Source: Nonomuraea sp. MG754425 (GTDB taxonomy: Bacteria > Actinomycetota > Actinomycetes > Streptosporangiales > Streptosporangiaceae). From it: a DNA stretch of 64,000 bases. Below are positions 60,302 through 64,000 of this stretch, piece after piece; position 1 is the first letter of the stretch; every line of letters starts with the position of its first letter. The stretch covers positions 62,001-126,000 of the forward strand of contig NZ_SSXE01000002.1 of the NCBI RefSeq assembly GCF_021699195.1, read 5' to 3'. The translations under genes were made by a program, and so were the position numbers. The notes below the pieces were generated by a model. The model was not told the origin of the DNA. It did no database searches and saw only the letters and a list, made by a program, of their open reading frames with translations.

Positions 60302-60838
60302 TCACCCCGTGAGATACCGCTGGATCGTCGGGCCCAGCCGGGCGACCAGTTCCTCCTCGGACGCCGCCACCATCGGCGGGAACTTCAGGATGTAGCGGGA
60401 CAGGGCCAGGCCCAGCAACTGCGAGGCGACCAGGGAAGCCCGGAGGGGAGCGCCCGCCGGGTCGCCGGTGATGCGGACCACGAACGGGAGGACCTGGCCG
60501 CCGAAGATCGTCCGCATGCGTTCGGCGGCGGCCTCGTTCGTCACCCCGGTACGGAGCAGGACCTGCAGCCCCTCGTCGGCCTCCCACTTGCGCAGGAAGT
60601 GGCGGACCAGACCCGCGCCGGCCAGCTCGGACGCCAGTTCGGGCAGTTCCAGATCGAACTCTGCCGCGGCGGCGAACAACTTCTCCTTGTTGCCGAAGTA
60701 GCGCATCACCATGGCCGGATCGATCCGCGCGTCGGCGGCGATGGCCCTGATGGTGGCCTTGTCGTAGCCGTCGGCGGCGAAACGTTCGCGGGCCGCGGCC
60801 AGGATCACGGTCTTGGTCTCGGCGGACGATCTCCTCAT
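60302..60838 (-). CDS. TetR/AcrR-family regulator
   Basis: A 178-residue repressor with an N-terminal TetR helix-turn-helix (RERFAADGYDKATIRAIAAD, then MVMRYFGNKEKLF) and a helical ligand domain with VRHFLRKW and GLALSRYIL. It belongs to the common actinobacterial TetR group with a C-terminal domain like TetR_C (AefR type). ATG 60838 sits in a CAACAATTG-containing region with a third copy of the operator. Divergent from the FAD monooxygenase gene, which it very probably represses. Confidence 0.9.
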   Translation of the reverse strand: MRRSSAETKTVILAAARERFAADGYDKATIRAIAADARIDPAMVMRYFGNKEKLFAAAAEFDLELPELASELAGAGLVRHFLRKWEADEGLQVLLRTGVTNEAAAERMRTIFGGQVLPFVVRITGDPAGAPLRASLVASQLLGLALSRYILKFPPMVAASEEELVARLGPTIQRYLTG

Positions 60839-60853
60839 GTCAACAATTGTAGG

Positions 60854-60912
60854 CCAACGTCCGTTGACATAGCCGGCACCCCGGCCTACCTTGATGCCAA
60901 CAACCGTTGACA
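60854..60912. promoter_or_regulatory. FAD-monooxygenase promoter with repeated TetR operators
   Basis: TTGACA (60864-60869), 17 bp, TACCTT (60887-60892) form a near-ideal promoter. CCAACGTCCGTTGACA (60854-60869) and CCAACAACCGTTGACA (60897-60912) are direct repeats that cover the -35 box and start site. A weaker inverted copy (60839 on) overlaps the TetR start. Confidence 0.85.
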
Positions 60913-60923
60913 AAGGAGGCCGC

Positions 60924-62069
60924 ATGCACGCCGACGTGCTCATCGTGGGAGCCGGACCCGCCGGGCTCAGCGCCGCGATCGTCCTGGCCCAGCACGGCAG
61001 GCGGGCCGTGATCGTGGACGCGCGGGCGGAGGGCGCCACCACCTCCCGCGCCGCCGTCGTGCACTCCCGCACCCTGGAGGTGCTGGAGCCGTACGGCGTG
61101 GCGGAGCGGCTGGCCGCGCACGGCCTCCCCACCCCGGTCTTCACCATCCGCGACCGCGACAAGGTGCTGCTGCCGGTGCCCTTCGACGACCTGCCGACCG
61201 CCTACCCCTACACCCTGATGATCTCCCAGGCCGACACCGAGGGGCACCTGCTGGCCCGCCTGGAGGAGCTCGGCGGCAAGGTGATCAGGCCCGCCCGGGT
61301 GACCGGCATCGAGCAGGACGCCGACGGCGTCACCGCCACCCTCGACGACGGGCGGCACGTCCGCGCCGCCTACCTGATCGGCGCCGACGGCATGAACAGC
61401 ACCGTCCGCCAGAGCGCCGGGATCGGCTTCACCGGCGGCACCTACGCCGAGTCGTTCGTCCTGGCCGACGTCCGCCTGTCCGGCGGGGTGCCGCGGAACG
61501 AGGTCGTCCTGTACTTCTCCCCCGCCGGGCTGGTCGTCCTCGCCCCGCTGCCCGGCGGCCTGCACCGCATCGTCGCCACCGTGGACGAGGCCCCCAAGGA
61601 GCCCGGCGTGCCCTTCGTGCAGCGGCTGCTCGACACCCGCGGCCCCGAGGCCGAGCCCGCGCGGGTGGAGGAGCTGATCTGGGGCTCGCGCTTCCGGGTG
61701 CACCACCGCATCGCCGACACCTACCGCCGGGGACGCGTCCTGCTGGCCGGCGACGCCGCCCACGTGCACTCGCCCGCCGGCGGCCAGGGCATGAACCTGG
61801 GCATCGACGACGCCGTGCACCTGGGCGAGACGCTGGCCCGGGTGCTCGGCGGCGCGCCGGAGAGCCTGCTCGACTCCTACGCCGCCACCCGCCGCCCGCA
61901 GGCCGAGCAGGTGATCGCCCTCGCCGGACGGCTCACCGGCCTGGCCACCGCCGCCTCGGGCCGCCGCGTGCTGCGCAACCTGGTCCTGGCGCTGGCAGGC
62001 CGCATCCCCACCGTCCGCAAGCGCCTGGCCTGGCAACTCTCCGGCCTGAACAGAAGGACGGCCCCCTGA
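60924..62069 (+). CDS. FAD-dependent aromatic-ring monooxygenase-like protein
   Basis: A 381-residue flavoprotein of the p-hydroxybenzoate-hydroxylase group. Seen are VLIVGAGPAGLSAAIVLA (first fold), the DG motif YLIGADGMNSTVR, and GDAAHVHSPAGGQGMN with the second FAD contact. It inserts oxygen into aromatic or polyketide-type substrates using NAD(P)H. ATG 60924 follows AAAGGAGG by 4 nt. Control by the divergent TetR protein suggests induction by the substrate, typical for drug or xenobiotic inactivation (inference). Confidence 0.9.
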   Translation: MHADVLIVGAGPAGLSAAIVLAQHGRRAVIVDARAEGATTSRAAVVHSRTLEVLEPYGVAERLAAHGLPTPVFTIRDRDKVLLPVPFDDLPTAYPYTLMISQADTEGHLLARLEELGGKVIRPARVTGIEQDADGVTATLDDGRHVRAAYLIGADGMNSTVRQSAGIGFTGGTYAESFVLADVRLSGGVPRNEVVLYFSPAGLVVLAPLPGGLHRIVATVDEAPKEPGVPFVQRLLDTRGPEAEPARVEELIWGSRFRVHHRIADTYRRGRVLLAGDAAHVHSPAGGQGMNLGIDDAVHLGETLARVLGGAPESLLDSYAATRRPQAEQVIALAGRLTGLATAASGRRVLRNLVLALAGRIPTVRKRLAWQLSGLNRRTAP

Positions 62070-62342
62070 GGGCAGGCCCCGTGAAGGCAGGCCCCGTGAG
62101 AAGCGGCGTCGCGAGGAACAGGCCGTGAGCATCCACCCCATCCGAAGGGACGCATCGTGAAACCCCTCACGACCCCCTCTACGTCAAGGCCACGACCCTG
62201 CTGCCCGCCCGCCGCACCCACCGGTTCGCAGGCCGCGACGCGGCCCGGCTGGGAGACGTGGACCACGGCCGGCCGGTCCACCCATGGCCTCCCTGTTAGG
62301 GTGGCGGCGGAACGGCAGGCGGAAGGCACGAAGGAGGCGGCG

Positions 62343-62489
62343 GTGCACCACGTCCACCCCCGCGCTCCCGGCCTGCCGGAACGGCAGGCCCGGCCGCTGC
62401 GGTCGCTGGAGCTTCGCCCGATCGGCACGAACGGCTACGTCAGCACGTGGGGCGCGATCACGGGCATCTGCCCACCGAAGGACGTCTGA
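62343..62489 (+). CDS. Putative 48-residue small protein
   Basis: A short frame starting at GTG 62343, 5 nt after a perfect AAGGAGG site, encodes a basic N-terminal half and the end LRPIGTNGYVSTWGAITGIC with PPKDV. No family is recognised. It lies 91 bp before nhaA. The ribosome site is the main support. The rest of 62070-62342 shows only a repeated GGCAGGCCCCGTGA (about 62073-62098). Confidence 0.4.
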   Translation: MHHVHPRAPGLPERQARPLRSLELRPIGTNGYVSTWGAITGICPPKDV

Positions 62490-62579
62490 GGCCACCGCCA
62501 CGGGCGGCGGTCACGCGCGGCCGGTTCACCCGGCCGCTGTCGGCACCCACCCTTCGCACCGCCCCGGAGACGTTCTTCC

Positions 62580-63779
62580 ATGCCTGCTGTCCTCCCCCGG
62601 ATCACCGCCGCCCTGCGCTCGGACACCGTCAGCGGCCTGCTCCTCATCGGCGCCGCCCTGGTGGCGCTGGCCTGGGCCAACTCGCCACTGGCCGGCTCCT
62701 ACGAGGCGCTGCGCTCGTTCGCCATCGGCCCCGCCGGGCCGCACCTGCGCCTGACCGTCCAGGAGTGGGCCGCCGACGGGCTGCTCGCGGTGTTCTTCTT
62801 CATCGTCGGCAACGAGCTCAAGCAGGAACTCGTGCACGGCGAACTGCGCGATCCGCGCCGGGCGATCCTGCCCGTCGTCGCCGCGCTCGGCGGTGTGGCC
62901 GTCCCCGCCGTGGTGTTCCTGGCGGTCAACGCCGGGGCCGCCGACGCGATGCGCGGCTGGGGCATCCCGATGGCCACCGACATCGCCTTCGCCCTGGCGG
63001 TCCTGGCCGTCGCCGGGCGGAACCTGCCCGCGCCGCTGCGGACGTTCCTGCTGACCCTGGCCACGGTGGACGACGTGTGCGCGGTCATCGTCATCGCCGT
63101 CGGCTACACCGCCGGGCTGAACCTGACCGCGCTGGCCGCGTCCGCCGCCGGAATGGCGGTGTGGGCCTGGCTGCAGCACGGCCGCGACCGGGCCGCCACC
63201 CGGCTGCGGGCGATCGTGCCGGGCTGGTTGTTGTGGGGGCCGCTCGCCGTGGTGATCTGGGCGCTGGTGCACGCCTCCGGGGTGCACGCCACCATCGCCG
63301 GCGTCGCGATGGGCCTGCTGATGCGCACCGGTGCTCGCGCCGGCGAGACGGTCTCGCCGTCGCACCGGGCCGAGGAGAGGCTGCGGCCGTTCAGCGCCGG
63401 AGTCGCGCTACCGCTGTTCGCGCTGATGTCGGCCGGGATCCCGCTGGCCGGCGCGGGCGGCTTCTGGTCCAGCACGATCACCTGGGGCGTGCTGGCCGGG
63501 CTGATCGGCGGCAAGCTCCTGGGCATCCTCGGCGCCTCCTGGCTGACCGCCCGCCTCACCGGCGCGCAGCTCAACCCGCGGTTGTCCTGGATCGACGTCG
63601 CCGGCATCGGCCTGCTCGGCGGGATCGGCTTCACCGTCTCCCTGCTGATCGCCGAACTCTCCTACACCGCCCCCACCCATCTGACCGGCGCCAAGGCCGC
63701 CATCCTGTTCGCCTCGGCCGCCTCATGCCTGCTGAGCGCGCTCGTCCTCGCGCTCCGCAGCCGTCGCGTGGCGCGTTAG
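62580..63779 (+). CDS. nhaA: Na+/H+ antiporter NhaA
   Basis: A 399-residue membrane protein with about 12 helices. FFFIVGNELKQELVHGELR (residues about 70-88), PMATDIAFALAVLA and TLATVDDVCAVIVIA are the NhaA signatures. The last holds the Asp-Asp pair that binds Na+ or H+ in helix V. It exports Na+ in exchange for protons. ATG 62580 is the only start near the family N-terminus. A 15-of-16-bp hairpin terminates it. No regulator is seen nearby. Confidence 0.95.
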   Translation: MPAVLPRITAALRSDTVSGLLLIGAALVALAWANSPLAGSYEALRSFAIGPAGPHLRLTVQEWAADGLLAVFFFIVGNELKQELVHGELRDPRRAILPVVAALGGVAVPAVVFLAVNAGAADAMRGWGIPMATDIAFALAVLAVAGRNLPAPLRTFLLTLATVDDVCAVIVIAVGYTAGLNLTALAASAAGMAVWAWLQHGRDRAATRLRAIVPGWLLWGPLAVVIWALVHASGVHATIAGVAMGLLMRTGARAGETVSPSHRAEERLRPFSAGVALPLFALMSAGIPLAGAGGFWSSTITWGVLAGLIGGKLLGILGASWLTARLTGAQLNPRLSWIDVAGIGLLGGIGFTVSLLIAELSYTAPTHLTGAKAAILFASAASCLLSALVLALRSRRVAR

Positions 63780-63781
63780 CG

Positions 63782-63820
63782 GCCCGGCGGGCGGCGGGTG
63801 GCAGCCGCCGCCCGGCGGGC
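63782..63820. terminator. Terminator hairpin between convergent genes
   Basis: GCCCGGCGGGCGGCGG pairs with the complement at 63805-63820 with one mismatch, just after nhaA and before the convergent gene end. Confidence 0.75.
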
Positions 63821-63821
63821 T

Positions 63822-64000
63822 TCACTGCGCGCCGGTCGAAGCGCCTTCGTCGTCGTCCTGCCCCCGTGCCGGGCCGGACGCGTACGGCGCGAGCCTGGTC
63901 GTCAGCCAGTACGCGGCCCCGCTGATCGCGAGCGCGCCCATCATGGCCGCCAGGGTCAGCCAGCCCGCCCTGCCGTCCGCCCGCACGTCCTCGGGCGCGG
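63822..64000 (-). CDS. C-terminal end of a membrane protein (5' end outside window)
   Basis: The minus-strand frame is open from the window end to a TGA at 63822-63824. About 58 residues are visible: one hydrophobic helix (GWLTLAAMMGALAISGAAYW) followed by a charged acidic tail ending DDDEGASTGAQ. It looks like the last helix and cytoplasmic tail of a transporter, perhaps of the major facilitator type, but the family cannot be fixed from this much. Confidence 0.5.
   Translation of the reverse strand, partial: APEDVRADGRAGWLTLAAMMGALAISGAAYWLTTRLAPYASGPARGQDDDEGASTGAQ

Noticed and set aside
1..64000. tRNA or rRNA genes
   Set aside because: No cloverleaf-like segment or rRNA-like sequence was noticed on either strand when reading the intergenic parts; a covariance-model scan would be decisive.

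Overview
The window is a 64 kb stretch of very GC-rich DNA with third-position G/C codons, GTG and TTG starts, ATGA-coupled genes, SARP, MerR and GbsR regulators and leaderless promoters. This fits an actinomycete, most likely a filamentous one of the Streptosporangiaceae/Nonomuraea kind (inference; no rRNA or tRNA gene was seen). No CRISPR array or complete insertion sequence was seen.

Layout. 1-10 kb: the end of an acyl-CoA oxidase-like gene, an EF-hand protein, an ArsR-type regulator divergent from a large SARP/NB-ARC/TPR regulator, a small secreted protein, a decayed DUF418 gene, and two MerR regulators, each next to one enzyme gene (an alpha/beta hydrolase and a methyltransferase) with visible operator-like palindromes. 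9.9-10.5 kb: a secreted beta-trefoil (ricin-type) protein built from three nearly identical 44-residue repeats.

10.8-17.5 kb: a compact lanthipeptide-type RiPP locus. It has a promoter, a 49-residue Cys-rich precursor, a hairpin, a stand-alone LanM-type dehydratase (DUF4135), two JmjC/cupin-like oxygenase homologues (one with its HxD motif, one without), a stand-alone LanC cyclase and a 35-residue membrane peptide. The four enzyme genes overlap and should be co-translated. This is the most novel system in the window.

18.8-37 kb: a glycan-utilisation regulon. One arm (plus strand) has an LplA-type binding protein, a secreted putative glycoside hydrolase, a cytoplasmic GH20 hexosaminidase, two LplB/LplC-type permeases and an SGNH hydrolase. 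A minus arm runs nagA, altronate-dehydratase-like, mannitol-dehydrogenase-family, nagB and a Gfo/Idh/MocA oxidoreductase. A second plus arm has an SDR and another Gfo/Idh/MocA protein, and lacI plus an esterase sit between. GCAAGCGCTTGC-like LacI operators, always in pairs 57-68 bp apart, mark all three promoter regions. Amino-sugar and hexuronate-type genes together suggest a polymer holding both sugars.

37-47.6 kb: a serine hydrolase; a DUF4097 protein divergent from a dual-HTH GbsR-type regulator; an NmtR/CzrA-like ArsR sensor divergent from a leaderless P1B-4 metal ATPase; an erythromycin-esterase homologue; a DUF1232 protein; and a run of small secreted or lectin-like proteins, including an I36 inhibitor-like and an OAA-lectin-like protein, followed by a GEVED-domain exoprotein.

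47.6-60 kb: an exopolysaccharide locus. Eight minus-strand genes, mostly joined by 4-nt overlaps, encode a polyprenyl glycosylphosphotransferase, Wzy-like polymerase/ligase, MurJ/Wzx-like flippase, polysaccharide deacetylase, GT4, Wzz-like protein, GNAT-fold transferase and a second GT4. Next to them are a GH26-like hydrolase (convergent, with a 478-nt overlap), an ATP-grasp protein and a flavin monooxygenase-like protein. 60.3-64 kb: a TetR regulator divergent from a FAD monooxygenase with repeated operators, a small ORF, NhaA, and the end of a membrane-protein gene.
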